A stretch of DNA of 64,000 nucleotides from JAXMAR01 sp046350295 (GTDB lineage Bacteria > Planctomycetota > Planctomycetia > Gemmatales > Gemmataceae). The first letter of the stretch is position 1. Each line of letters starts with the position of its first letter. Positions 26,022 through 34,146 of this stretch are shown one piece after another. The stretch spans positions 186,001 through 250,000 of the forward strand of contig JAXMAR010000003.1 of the NCBI GenBank assembly GCA_046350295.1. Direction: 5' to 3'. A program made the position numbers and the translations under genes. The notes under the pieces were generated by a model. The model was not told where the DNA came from, searched no databases, and was given only the letters and a program-made list of their open reading frames with translations.

Positions 26022-26888
26022 GGGGACATCCTTTGCTCCGAAACTTGACGGGAAGGGGTGATAGGCGTGACTGGCCTGGCGGACTTTGTGCGCGAGCGAC
26101 TGAGAAGGGAGAGGGGACGACGCGTGCCGACGTCTCCATCGATGGCCGCAGCGAGGTTCGAGAAACTGTCCGTGACCCGACGTCGTTGGACGTGACTCCG
26201 CGAGCAGGCCCGGCAAGGCGCCGCAGCTCAGTGCCTGTCGTCTGAGTGCGGCGACTCTTGCCGTCCTGGTCGCGAAGGCAGTGGAGGAGCTGCCTGACAG
26301 CTATGGGGTCAACGAACCCTACTCGCAGGAGCTCGATGGCGCCAAGAACTACACCCCATCCGCTCGGCGCGGGGCGGGCGGCGGAGCGATCGGGAAACTC
26401 GATATTAAGGAGACCGTGACGGATCGAGCACAGCCGGCCCGACGCCGTTCCATACGCTTGCGGCAGCTCGGCGATGCGCGGCGTGACCGGTCCTCTCTCG
26501 CCGCCAACAGAGCTGGTCGACGGCGACGGACCGGACGCCCAGGCGACCTCGCCAACGTCGTTGGTGGACGATCGCACTGCTCTTCTCGTGACTCGCCGGC
26601 GGCGCGTGCCTGGCCGCGGCAACAAACGTGACTCGGCCGGCGGCGAGCTGGCGGACGTGACCGAGCTGCAAGCGAGAGGATTCATGCCGTCCTCATTGAT
26701 CGTGGTCTCCGGATCCTACCGCCGCCTCCGTCGAGACCCCGTATCGCTGCCCCCGGCGTTGGGGCCCAGTGACAAGCGCCGCCTACAGGTCGGGCTTGCC
26801 AAGAAAGCCGCCCGTGTGACCCATCGATTTGCCAGGGAAAACGGATGCCGCGTGACACGGGGTTGACAATTGACAATCCGCCGAGTCC
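26022..26888. other. 867-bp non-coding block with clustered CGTGAC
   Basis: No credible coding frame. The hexamer CGTGAC occurs nine times on the plus strand (starts at 26066, 26171, 26191, 26415, 26482, 26587, 26627, 26656, 26851) and I find no reverse complement. Several copies extend to a longer consensus CGTGACtCGgCCGGCGgCG; the 26587 and 26627 copies are 40 bp apart and match best. More copies lie at 27996 and 28017. This looks like an iteron-type array and is a candidate replication origin or recombinase-binding region. Confidence 0.55.
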
Positions 26889-27224
26889 TCAGATGCCGAC
26901 CTTGGTCAGTTCGGCGGCGGCGCGATCGGCCGCTCGCCGTCGCTGTCCCTCCGAGCGGGGCAGGGCCTGGGCGAGATGAGCGGCGGGGGTCTGAGCGGCC
27001 AAGAAGCGTTCGACGGCGGGGCGAGTGGAGAGCCAGCGGCCAGAGCAGCGGGCCGCTTCAAGACGGATCGTCTCGCCGCTCGGCAAGCGAACGCCATGCA
27101 GCACCCAGCGGAGAACGCAGCCGAGCGTTACCGGCTTGTCGCGGCGTGCTGGAGGAAAGAGCTTGGCGAGCTGGGTCAACGACTGCCCTTCGCCTCGGGC
27201 GATTTCTTCGACAATGCGAGACAT
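26889..27224 (-). CDS. DUF1580 family protein (probable DNA-binding)
   Basis: 111 residues. Matches the DUF1580 pattern seen in planctomycete genomes: an N-terminal helical part (SLTQLAKLFPPARRDKPVTL) leading into a helix-turn-helix-like LGCVLRWVLHGVRLPSGE and a C-terminal wing (RWLSTRPAVERFLAA). Proteins of this shape resemble excisionases, so it is the best candidate for directing excision or binding the palindromes at the element ends. That role is inferred. Confidence 0.75.
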   Translation of the reverse strand: MSRIVEEIARGEGQSLTQLAKLFPPARRDKPVTLGCVLRWVLHGVRLPSGETIRLEAARCSGRWLSTRPAVERFLAAQTPAAHLAQALPRSEGQRRRAADRAAAELTKVGI

Positions 27225-27347
27225 AGGAAACCCTCAACGCGAATGGTTGTGTTCGTCAACACTCGCGATTGTGGGCTTGCGGGCGTCGGAGCGGGATTGG
27301 ACAAAACCCTTCTGTCCAGGCGGACAAAAGGGATTTGTCCAGGGGCG

Positions 27348-27896
27348 TCATCGCTTCTTAAAGCGTCGGTAGGCTTTCCGAACGGCGTCGATGGACTTGT
27401 AGATGCCAAGCGATGCCAAGTGCTTCGTGATGGCTGCCCAGCTTAGTTTTTTCTTGTCCTTCAACATGACGACTCGCTTGTGCCAAGCCTGTGTCTCGCC
27501 GTCGCGAGGACGTCCCCTGAAAATGCGTGTGCCCTTCTCGGCAAGGGATTTGTGCGCGTTCAACAGAGCGAGCGATTCCCGCAGTTCAGGCGTGGCCGCG
27601 TCCGCCTCCGAGAAAGCTCCTTGCCCGCCGCCGATATCCTCGCCTGTCTCGTCTGTCGCCTTCCACCCCTTCAAGGCGAGCAAGGTCAAGGGATCAAGAA
27701 CGGGCGAAGGAGCGGCGGGCGTGATGGTGATTTTGCTGCCAGCCGTCATGCGCTTCGGTTTTGAAAACCGCTCGGCATAGAGCAGCCGCTCTCGCCCGCC
27801 GTGGTTGTAGGTGATGAAGTAGCCGTACGCCGTTTGTGACCCGCCGGCGGCGCCTTGTTTCCGAGCCGCCCGGCGCTTCGCGTTATGCTGGGACAT
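27348..27896 (-). CDS. Unknown element protein with C-terminal helical domain
   Basis: 182 residues. A basic N-terminus (MSQHNAKRRAARKQ) is followed by a beta-like part (YGYFITYNHGGRERLLYAERF), a variable acidic middle, and a C-terminal segment (LSWAAITKHLASLGIYKSIDAVRKAYRRFKKR in part) that looks like a helix-turn-helix. No named family recognised. Its position between DUF1580 and the integrase suggests a regulatory or DNA-binding role. Confidence 0.65.
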   Translation of the reverse strand: MSQHNAKRRAARKQGAAGGSQTAYGYFITYNHGGRERLLYAERFSKPKRMTAGSKITITPAAPSPVLDPLTLLALKGWKATDETGEDIGGGQGAFSEADAATPELRESLALLNAHKSLAEKGTRIFRGRPRDGETQAWHKRVVMLKDKKKLSWAAITKHLASLGIYKSIDAVRKAYRRFKKR

Positions 27897-28052
27897 CTTC
27901 CATGCTCCCCAAGGCCCTGTGCGTTCCTTCCTGCAGCATCGTCAGGCGTGGCGGTTCTGCCTGGTCTCGTGTGACCGGCCTGGGCGTCGAAGCCGCGTGA
28001 CGCGGCCGGCGTCGAGCGTGACGGATCGAGCAAGGGGCATATGCTCCCCATC

Positions 28053-28085
28053 GGGAGCGGGCCGTGGTTCAGGTGGCCCGCTCCC
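28053..28085 (-). terminator. Hairpin after the integrase gene
   Basis: gggagcgggcc (28053-28063) and ggcccgctccc (28075-28085) form an 11-bp perfect stem 16 bp downstream of the integrase stop on the minus strand. No long T run follows, so termination is likely rather than certain. Confidence 0.5.
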
Positions 28086-28100
28086 ACGCCGGTTGTTCGG

Positions 28101-29324
28101 TCAACCGATCTCCGCCATGACCTCGACGGCGAGGGCTTGATCCAGCTCGGCATAGACCTCCGTAATCGCCGCCGAGCGATGCCCTAGGACCGCCTTGGCC
28201 GCGTCGATGTTAAATTGCCGTCGAATCTCCGTGGCCCGCGTGTGCCGGAGCTGATGCGGATGCCAGTGCGGGACGTTGGCTTTCTTCGCGGCGCGTGTGA
28301 TCGCGCGGCGGTAGCTCTCGACCGTGTAGCGGTCCCCGGACTTTCTCTTCGGTTGCAGTTTTCGCCGATTGCGCTGCGATGGTTGCACCGGCGTCTTGCG
28401 TTTGATCCGCAGCGACCAGTAGCGGCTCCGCTCGCCGTCGCTGGGAGAGAACAACGGGGCGTACAGGTCCGCCTTGAGGTAGCGGCGTAGGATTTCCTGT
28501 CCCTTGCCTCCGATGGGGATGACGCGGCGATGGCCGTGGTGTGCAGTCTTGTGTTTCTCCGGTTTGTAGAGCCAGACGGCGCCCGTGGTGTCGATGTCGA
28601 TGGCACGCATGACGATCAACTCGCCGGAGCGCATGCCGGTGGCGAGCTGCAAGCGGATCATGTCCGCGATGACGGGCGGCGCCTTCTCAATCGTGGCGTC
28701 GACGAAGGCGCGGGGGACCGGCTTGACCGGCTCTGTCTCACGCGCCTGGCAGTGCCCCTTCCTGAGACCGGCGACCGCTTGCAGGGCGTGATAGACCGAG
28801 CCGGGGACCAGCTCTTGCTGGACGCCCCACTTGAAACACATCTTGATACGCGCGATGCGGTGGTTGACGACGCCGCGGCAGAGAGCGCGTTGCACGCCGA
28901 ACTCAGGATGCTCGTAGCCGTTGATGAGGAGCGTGCGAACGGCATCGAGGCGTTTGGGGCCGATATCGCGGGCGGGAAGATGCCCGAACAGGAACTTGAG
29001 GGGCCGCAAGGCCATCTTGAACTCCATTTGCTCGCCTGCCGGTTTGCCGTCCTGGGGCCGGTAGTAGACCTCCGCGTGCTTCCAGAATCGCTCGATCAGC
29101 TCATTGACCGTCACATCCCCTTCCGGCCCGCCTTGATCGGGCAGGTGCTGCCCCTGGGCGATCCAAAGGGTGATGACGCGAGCGTACTCGGCGCGGCTCT
29201 GCGGGGTGTCGTGCTTCCCGAGGTAAACGTCTTGGCGGCGCCCGGCCGGATCGGTGAGGGTCACGACGGCTTGACCGGACCGCTTGTGCAAGCGGTACGC
29301 GGGAACGCGAGGCGAGCGGAACAT
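28101..29324 (-). CDS. Tyrosine recombinase/integrase
   Basis: 407 residues if started at MFRSPRVPAYRLHKRSG (29324). The N-terminal arm-binding part contains the GRRQDVYLGKHDTPQSR block common in planctomycete integrases. Catalytic residues are visible in order: Arg in QLATGMRSGELI, His-x-x-Arg in WHPHQLRHTRAT, His in VLGHRSAAITEVYAEL and the nucleophile Tyr in the same block. The gene sits next to the intact tRNA-Val, as expected for a tRNA-targeted integrase, and probably created the 42-bp repeats. Confidence 0.93.
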   Translation of the reverse strand: MFRSPRVPAYRLHKRSGQAVVTLTDPAGRRQDVYLGKHDTPQSRAEYARVITLWIAQGQHLPDQGGPEGDVTVNELIERFWKHAEVYYRPQDGKPAGEQMEFKMALRPLKFLFGHLPARDIGPKRLDAVRTLLINGYEHPEFGVQRALCRGVVNHRIARIKMCFKWGVQQELVPGSVYHALQAVAGLRKGHCQARETEPVKPVPRAFVDATIEKAPPVIADMIRLQLATGMRSGELIVMRAIDIDTTGAVWLYKPEKHKTAHHGHRRVIPIGGKGQEILRRYLKADLYAPLFSPSDGERSRYWSLRIKRKTPVQPSQRNRRKLQPKRKSGDRYTVESYRRAITRAAKKANVPHWHPHQLRHTRATEIRRQFNIDAAKAVLGHRSAAITEVYAELDQALAVEVMAEIG

Positions 29325-29343
29325 GCAGCTATCCCCTTTCTTC

Positions 29344-29362
29344 CTGCGGTAGACTACCGCAG
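29344..29362. promoter_or_regulatory. Palindrome upstream of the integrase
   Basis: ctgcggtag and ctaccgcag are perfect inverted arms around one base, 20 bp upstream of the integrase start. The core matches the palindrome near the left end (22863-22880). Likely an operator for integrase expression or an excisionase site. Confidence 0.55.
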
Positions 29363-29399
29363 AAAACCGGGTCCCTGGCTGCACTACGGACCACCCGCA

Positions 29400-29409
29400 G
29401 GTACGCTTA
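29400..29409. repeat. Candidate integrase arm site (right)
   Basis: ggtacgctta, identical and in the same orientation as 22779-22788 near the left end. Ten-base matches at both element ends in non-coding DNA suggest an arm-type binding site. Confidence 0.4.
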
Positions 29410-29438
29410 AGTTGCGTTCGGCCTTGTCCTTCTGGCAA

Positions 29439-29480
29439 TGGGCGCTACTGGATTCGAACCAGTGACCCCCTGCGTGTCGA
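29439..29480. repeat. Right attachment site (attR)
   Basis: Forty-two bases identical to attL (22619-22660), within the 3' part of tRNA-Val. The repeat ends inside the anticodon loop, a usual crossover position for tyrosine integrases. Confidence 0.88.
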
Positions 29481-29513
29481 GCAGGTGCTCTAACCGGGCT
29501 GAGCTAAGCGCCC
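29440..29513 (-). tRNA. tRNA-Val (GAC)
   Basis: 74 nt without encoded CCA. Acceptor GGGCGCT pairs with AGCGCCC, the T arm is ACTGG-TTCGAAT-CCAGT and the anticodon arm is CCTGC-TCGACAC-GCAGG, giving anticodon GAC. The base before the anticodon is C rather than the near-universal U33. The 3' half is reconstituted by the element's copy. Confidence 0.88.
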
Positions 29514-29665
29514 GCGTCCCGGGGAAGGCTCGCCGTCCCCGGAGCGAAGGTTATCTTTTTCACTAAGGAAGCCTAGCGTCGTCGTCAAGGCGCCTTTATC
29601 CTTGATGCCGCTTTGACTCGCCGCCTTGCCCTGGACGGGCGGCCTCTTGTCCACGGAGGGACATC

Positions 29666-32600
29666 ATGCGGATCGCCATTCTCGCCCACGGCGCCCCTCA
29701 GTACGACGCGGTCGGCAATCAGGTCGCGGAGAAGGTCGCCTTCTTTCAGGAACGCGGGGCCGAGGTTCGTCTTTTCCTCCACACCGAGCGCGACTTGCCG
29801 GCAAGCCTGCGCCCGCTCGCGACCACTGTCCCGGCCGCTCCGAGCGCCGGCCCGGTCTGGACTTACCTGGCCGGCTGCGATCTCGTCGTCGCCGAGTTCT
29901 CCGTTCATTTTCCGCTGCTCGACGTACTCCCCCTCCTGGCCCGCGAAAGGCCGAAGATCGCGGTCGACTACCACGGCGTGACGCCTCCCGAATGGGCCGA
30001 CGGGCTTTTGCGTCAACGGCTCGAGGAGAGCCGGGGCTTGCTGGGCCTGGTCTGGTTCGCGGATGGCGTTCTGGTCCATAGCCGCTACATGCGGGACGAC
30101 CTGGCACAGGCGACCGGCTATCCGCCGCAGCGCGTCCTCGCGCTCGATCTCCCCATAGACGACCGTTTCCGGCCGGACGAGGTTCGCGTTCCCCTGGGGG
30201 CGCGGCTCGGATTGAAGGGGGCGCGGCTCGTCTTGTTCGTAGGGCGGATGGCGGCGAACAAGCGGCCGGACATCCTGATCGAGGCGCTCGCGCTTCTCAA
30301 GGACGAGGCGCCCGCCACGCACGGCGTTTTCGTCGGCTACGGGGCCGACGCCTACGCGGCGGAGGTCGACAGGCTCCGGCACGCGGCGCGGGCGCTGGGC
30401 GTCGCGGACCGCGCGCATTTTCTCGGCCAGCTCGACCTCGACCAATTGGCGGACGCCTATCGCTCGGCCGACATGCTTGTGCTTCCCTCGCGGCATGAGG
30501 GCTTCGGCATCCCGTTGCGTGAGGCGATGGCGTGCGGCCTGCCCGTGATCGCGGCGCGGACGACGGCGCTGCCCGAGACGCTGGGAGATGCCGGACTCAC
30601 CTTCGCGCCGGACGACGCGTGCGATCTGGCGCGGCAGATGCGGCGCGTCTTCGATGAGAGAGCCGCGGCGCCCGACGCCGACGCGGCCCGGGTCCAGCAG
30701 CGGACGGGCGGCGCGCGCCGCGTTGCCCTGGTTTGTTTTCGCTTCGGCGCCGGGATCGTCGGCGGGGCGGAGCGATCGTTGCGGACCATCGGCGCGGCGC
30801 TGCGGCGGCGCGGCGTCGCGGTCGAGGTCTTCACGACGTGCAACCGTGCGGAAAGCGCCTGGCGCAACGAGTTGGCTGCCGGAACCTTCACCGAAGACGA
30901 TCTGGTCGTCCATCGTTTTCCGATCGACCCGCATGACCGTGAGCGGCATCTGCACAGCCTGGAGCGTCTGCGCGGCAGCGAGCGGCCCTGTGCGGCGGAT
31001 GTGGCGGAGGACTATCTGCGCGACAGCGTCCATTCCACGGCGCTGCTGCAAGCGCTGGAGCGCCGGATCGGCGCGTTCGACGCCTTGATCGCCGGCCCGT
31101 ACCTGTTTGGCTTGACCGCCGACGTGGCCCGACGCTTCCCCGACAAGACGCTGCTCTTGCCCTGCTTTCACGACGAGCCCCTCGCCTGGCTGCCGCCCTG
31201 GCCGCGCGTTTACGGAGCGGTAGCGGGCGTGCTCTATCACAGCGACGAGGAGCAGGAGTTCGCCCAGACCGCTCTGGGTCTGAACCATCCGAATGCCGGC
31301 GTCATCGGGACCTGGTTGCCTGCCGCGCCTCGCCGGGACAAGCCACAAGCCGCTGCCGAGCACGATCGGGCCCCCGACCCGCGACGGCCGCGCCCGGCCA
31401 TCGTCTACTGCGGCCGCTACACGCCGGAGAAGAACGTGGCGCTCCTGCTCGAGCAAGCCGCTCGCTATCGCGCCGAGCACCCGGATCGCTTCGATTTCAT
31501 CTTCATGGGCGCGGGCAGTGTCCGGCTCCCAGGCTGGGTCACGGATCTCGGGCAGGTCGACGAGCGGCGCAAGGCGGAGATACTGCGCGCGGCGACGGCG
31601 CTGGCGCAGCTTTCGGAGCGCGAGTCCCTCTCGCTGGTGATCCTGGAGGCCTGGCGCGAGGGGACGCCGGTGATCGTGAACCGGAACTGCGCTGTGCTGC
31701 GCGGGCAGGTGGAGCGCAGCGGCGGCGGTTTTGCGGTCGATGGCTACGCCGAGTTCGCGGCGGCGCTCGACCGCTTGTGGAATGAGCCGGGCGAGGCCGA
31801 CCGGCTCGGGCGCCGGGGGCAAGCGTACGTCGAGGAGCGCTACCTCGATCAAGACGCGTTTGCCGGCCGGATTCTCGACCGGATCGAGCAAATGAGCCTG
31901 CCGCTTCGTGAACAGCTACGACGCCGCGGTCTGGAACGCGCCGAAAGGAGCCGGCGCGCGACGTGGCGCACCGCGTTCGGCGCCTGGATCGAGGGCCTGC
32001 TGGACGAGCCGCGCCGCGCCCTGGCGCCGCAAGCGCGGCTGGAGGCGGAACAACCCCTTGTCACCGCGCCGAGCCGGCGACTGACGCTGCTGCCGGTGCG
32101 CATCGATAATCACGGCCCCGTCCCCCTGGTTCCGCGCGGCCCGGCACGAACGCTGTTGTGCTGTCGCGTGGTCGACGCGGGATGTGCAAGGGTCCTGGAA
32201 GAAACGACGACCGAGCTGAGCGACATCGTCCTGCCCGGCCGGACAGCGACAGCAGCCATCCTCGTGCGGGCGCCGCGGGAGGCTGGGGAGTATCGCGTGT
32301 CGCTGCGCCTGTCGATTCCGGGAGCAGCGGACCAGGCCGAAGACTGCATCCCATTGAAGGTGGAGACCGCGGCGGAGGAGACGACGGAGTTGGGCTACCT
32401 GACCCTGGCCCGCCAGGCGCTGGCGGCGGCACACGAAGCGCAGCGGTTGCCGGACGACTACGTGGACGTGACGGAGGGCTGGTTCGCGCGGCTCAAGCGC
32501 TGGCTGAAGCGGAAGTTGCTCGGGAACTTCAAGCGCGCCTATGTCGATGTGTTGTCGCGGCAACAGAGCGCGGTCAACCGGCGGCTCGTCGACGCGGTGC

Positions 32601-32836
32601 GGCAATTGACGAGTGCGTGCGGGCGCGGCGCATGCCGTGCAGACGCTCCGCGCCGCGGCGAAACAAAAGCGGCGAACCAGACCGAGACGGCGGCGCGGGA
32701 GATGCGCCCCTGCGTGACAAAGCTGTGCCGATTCCATCGACCGCCAAACGGTAAGCGAGCTGCGTGGGGCAGGCCGCCTGCCTGCCGGCCCAAGCCGAGG
32801 CCGCACCGGCAGGCGAGGCCGCCTGCCCCACGCTAA
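29666..32836 (+). CDS. Double GT4 glycosyltransferase
   Basis: 1056 residues. Two GT-B glycosyltransferase modules in tandem: the first spans about 1-345, with VLFVGRMAANKRPDILIEAL and the E-x7-E-type RHEGFGIPLREAMACGLPV. The second spans about 350-760, starting VALVCFRFGAGIVGGAERS, with IVYCGRYTPEKNVALLLEQA and SERESLSLVILEAWREGTPV. Residues ~800-910 form a beta-sandwich-like part (VRIDNHGPVPLVPRG), followed by helical and basic segments. Probably builds a surface polysaccharide. The last ~25 residues are encoded by an intergenic-type hairpin (32763-32832), suggesting the original stop was lost. Confidence 0.85.
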   Translation: MRIAILAHGAPQYDAVGNQVAEKVAFFQERGAEVRLFLHTERDLPASLRPLATTVPAAPSAGPVWTYLAGCDLVVAEFSVHFPLLDVLPLLARERPKIAVDYHGVTPPEWADGLLRQRLEESRGLLGLVWFADGVLVHSRYMRDDLAQATGYPPQRVLALDLPIDDRFRPDEVRVPLGARLGLKGARLVLFVGRMAANKRPDILIEALALLKDEAPATHGVFVGYGADAYAAEVDRLRHAARALGVADRAHFLGQLDLDQLADAYRSADMLVLPSRHEGFGIPLREAMACGLPVIAARTTALPETLGDAGLTFAPDDACDLARQMRRVFDERAAAPDADAARVQQRTGGARRVALVCFRFGAGIVGGAERSLRTIGAALRRRGVAVEVFTTCNRAESAWRNELAAGTFTEDDLVVHRFPIDPHDRERHLHSLERLRGSERPCAADVAEDYLRDSVHSTALLQALERRIGAFDALIAGPYLFGLTADVARRFPDKTLLLPCFHDEPLAWLPPWPRVYGAVAGVLYHSDEEQEFAQTALGLNHPNAGVIGTWLPAAPRRDKPQAAAEHDRAPDPRRPRPAIVYCGRYTPEKNVALLLEQAARYRAEHPDRFDFIFMGAGSVRLPGWVTDLGQVDERRKAEILRAATALAQLSERESLSLVILEAWREGTPVIVNRNCAVLRGQVERSGGGFAVDGYAEFAAALDRLWNEPGEADRLGRRGQAYVEERYLDQDAFAGRILDRIEQMSLPLREQLRRRGLERAERSRRATWRTAFGAWIEGLLDEPRRALAPQARLEAEQPLVTAPSRRLTLLPVRIDNHGPVPLVPRGPARTLLCCRVVDAGCARVLEETTTELSDIVLPGRTATAAILVRAPREAGEYRVSLRLSIPGAADQAEDCIPLKVETAAEETTELGYLTLARQALAAAHEAQRLPDDYVDVTEGWFARLKRWLKRKLLGNFKRAYVDVLSRQQSAVNRRLVDAVRQLTSACGRGACRADAPRRGETKAANQTETAAREMRPCVTKLCRFHRPPNGKRAAWGRPPACRPKPRPHRQARPPAPR
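32763..32832. repeat. Imperfect hairpin repeat at the 3' end of the glycosyltransferase gene
   Basis: cgtggggcaggccgcctgcc (from 32763) pairs with the complementary arm ending at 32832. It resembles dispersed gtgrggcaggc palindromes, one of which also appears at 34518-34539. Here it is translated as Arg/Pro-rich residues. Confidence 0.75.
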
Positions 32837-32845
32837 TGGTTTAGC

Positions 32846-32938
32846 GGCTGTTTCAAAACGGGGACTGTCCCTTTACCACCGCCGGGAAACCGAGTGTTTT
32901 GGCAAAGCTAGAGGGACAGTCCCCGCTTTGAAACAGCC
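32846..32938. repeat. Dispersed 93-bp palindromic repeat, copy A
   Basis: Terminal inverted arms begin ggctgtttcaaaacggggac and end in the complementary sequence, with a variable centre. A second copy of the same length is at 51377-51469. It resembles mobile palindromes mobilised in trans by REP-associated (Y1-type) transposases; none is encoded in this window. It separates the convergent glycosyltransferase and cpaE genes. Confidence 0.85.
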
Positions 32939-32940
32939 TC

Positions 32941-34146
32941 TTAGCGGAAGGAGAAGAAGCCGCGTTTTTCCTTCTTGGGCTCGGTGTCGCATTTGCCGGT
33001 GAGGGACTGGGCGAGGCTCATGAGGCTGAGCTGGGCCTTGGATTTGGGCGCGTAGGTGAGGAGAGGGACGCCGGCGTTGCGGGCGCCCATCATCGCCTTG
33101 AAATCGTTGGGCACTTGCCAGTAGACGGGCCGGCCGATCGTCTCCTCGGCTTTCTTGAGGGTGATCTCGCCGTCGTCGGAGCCGACACGGTTGACGAGGA
33201 CCTTGATCTTGTCGGCCATGCCGTCCTCGTTGGAGAGGGTGTGGAGCATGCGGACGACGTTGCGCAAGCTGCTGAGCTCGAGCTGCGCGACGAGAAGGAT
33301 GACGTCGCTCATGCGCATGGCGGTGAGGTCGGTGGGGGTGAAGCGCTTGCTGAGGTCGAGGACGAGGTGGGTATAGCTGGCGCGGAGAAGGCCGATGACG
33401 CGTTGCAGGTGGTCTTCGTGGATAAGGGAGATGTCCTCCATCTGCACGGGATGGGGCAGGAGGGAGAGCCCGGTGTCGTGTTTGCAGAGGGAGCGGCGCA
33501 GGAAGGTCATGTCGAGGCGGTCGATGTTCATGGCGACATCGGCCAGGGTGTAGTCCGGGATGAGGTCGAGGGCGACATCGGCATCTCCCAGGGCCAGGTC
33601 CAGGTCGACCAGGGCGACGTTGTTGGCCTTGTCCTGCGCGAGGCAGACGCCGAGGTTGACCGCGAGGCTGGTGCAGCCGACGCCGCCGCGCGAGCCGACG
33701 ATCGAGATGATCATCGACTCTTGCCGGCCGGTGGAGCCCGGGATGGTAACGCCGCCTTCGGTCGTCGTGCCGCGCGCGGCCTTGAGCCGCTGCATGGCGA
33801 GGAGGAGTTCCTCGAGGACGACGGGCGCGGTGAGGAACTCCTTGGCGCCGGCGCGGAGGGCCTGGAGGATGGACTGGCCGTCGCCGCGGCCCGAGACAGC
33901 CAGGATCGGGATGGCCGGGAACTCCATGCTCGTTTGCTGGATGAGCTGGAGGGCCTTGGCATGGTCGGCGTCGAGGGAGACGACGGCGAGGTCCGGGCTG
34001 GATTGCCGGATGACGTCGATGAAGAATTCATAGCGGGAGCACTCGGCTTCGAGCCAGACGGCCTCCAGACCGAGGAGGAGATTGCGAAGGGGGTCGCGGG
34101 TGGAATCGCTGGGATCCACGATCGCGACACGTTGCACGTCCTTCAT
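32941..34146 (-). CDS. cpaE: CpaE/TadZ-like pilus assembly ATPase
   Basis: 401 residues. The N-terminal receiver-like domain (about 1-120) has the fold pattern but acidic pocket residues are only partly kept (RVAIVDPSDSTRDPLRNLL). A MinD/ParA-type ATPase follows (about 140-380) with the deviant Walker A in SIVGSRGGVGCTSLAVNLG, then VALVDLDLALGDADVALDL. CpaE/TadZ localises Tad pili at the cell pole or surface. It is the last gene of the partial tad cluster, separated from the secretin gene by about 420 bp. Confidence 0.88.
   Translation of the reverse strand: MKDVQRVAIVDPSDSTRDPLRNLLLGLEAVWLEAECSRYEFFIDVIRQSSPDLAVVSLDADHAKALQLIQQTSMEFPAIPILAVSGRGDGQSILQALRAGAKEFLTAPVVLEELLLAMQRLKAARGTTTEGGVTIPGSTGRQESMIISIVGSRGGVGCTSLAVNLGVCLAQDKANNVALVDLDLALGDADVALDLIPDYTLADVAMNIDRLDMTFLRRSLCKHDTGLSLLPHPVQMEDISLIHEDHLQRVIGLLRASYTHLVLDLSKRFTPTDLTAMRMSDVILLVAQLELSSLRNVVRMLHTLSNEDGMADKIKVLVNRVGSDDGEITLKKAEETIGRPVYWQVPNDFKAMMGARNAGVPLLTYAPKSKAQLSLMSLAQSLTGKCDTEPKKEKRGFFSFR

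Larger units (their letters stand above)
22619..29480 (-). mobile_element. 6.9-kb integrative element in tRNA-Val
   Basis: Bounded by 42-bp direct repeats, with an intact tRNA-Val at the right and a tyrosine integrase 115 bp inside that end. All genes are on the minus strand: integrase, a 182-residue unknown, DUF1580, serine recombinase, 73-residue unknown, and primase/helicase-like ATPase. There are no capsid, terminase, relaxase or type IV secretion genes, so it is a satellite-like or self-replicating integrative element rather than a prophage or conjugative element. Non-coding blocks occupy about 635, 867 and 204 bp. Confidence 0.85.

Noticed and set aside
25837..26685. A 282-codon frame over the CGTGAC block
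   Set aside because: It overlaps the serine recombinase in another frame, is Arg/Ser/Pro-rich and has no domain.
29666..32836. A two-gene glycosyltransferase operon wrongly fused by an indel
   Set aside because: The join (about residue 345-350) is in frame, with no other frame showing a better start; tandem GT4 fusions are known.
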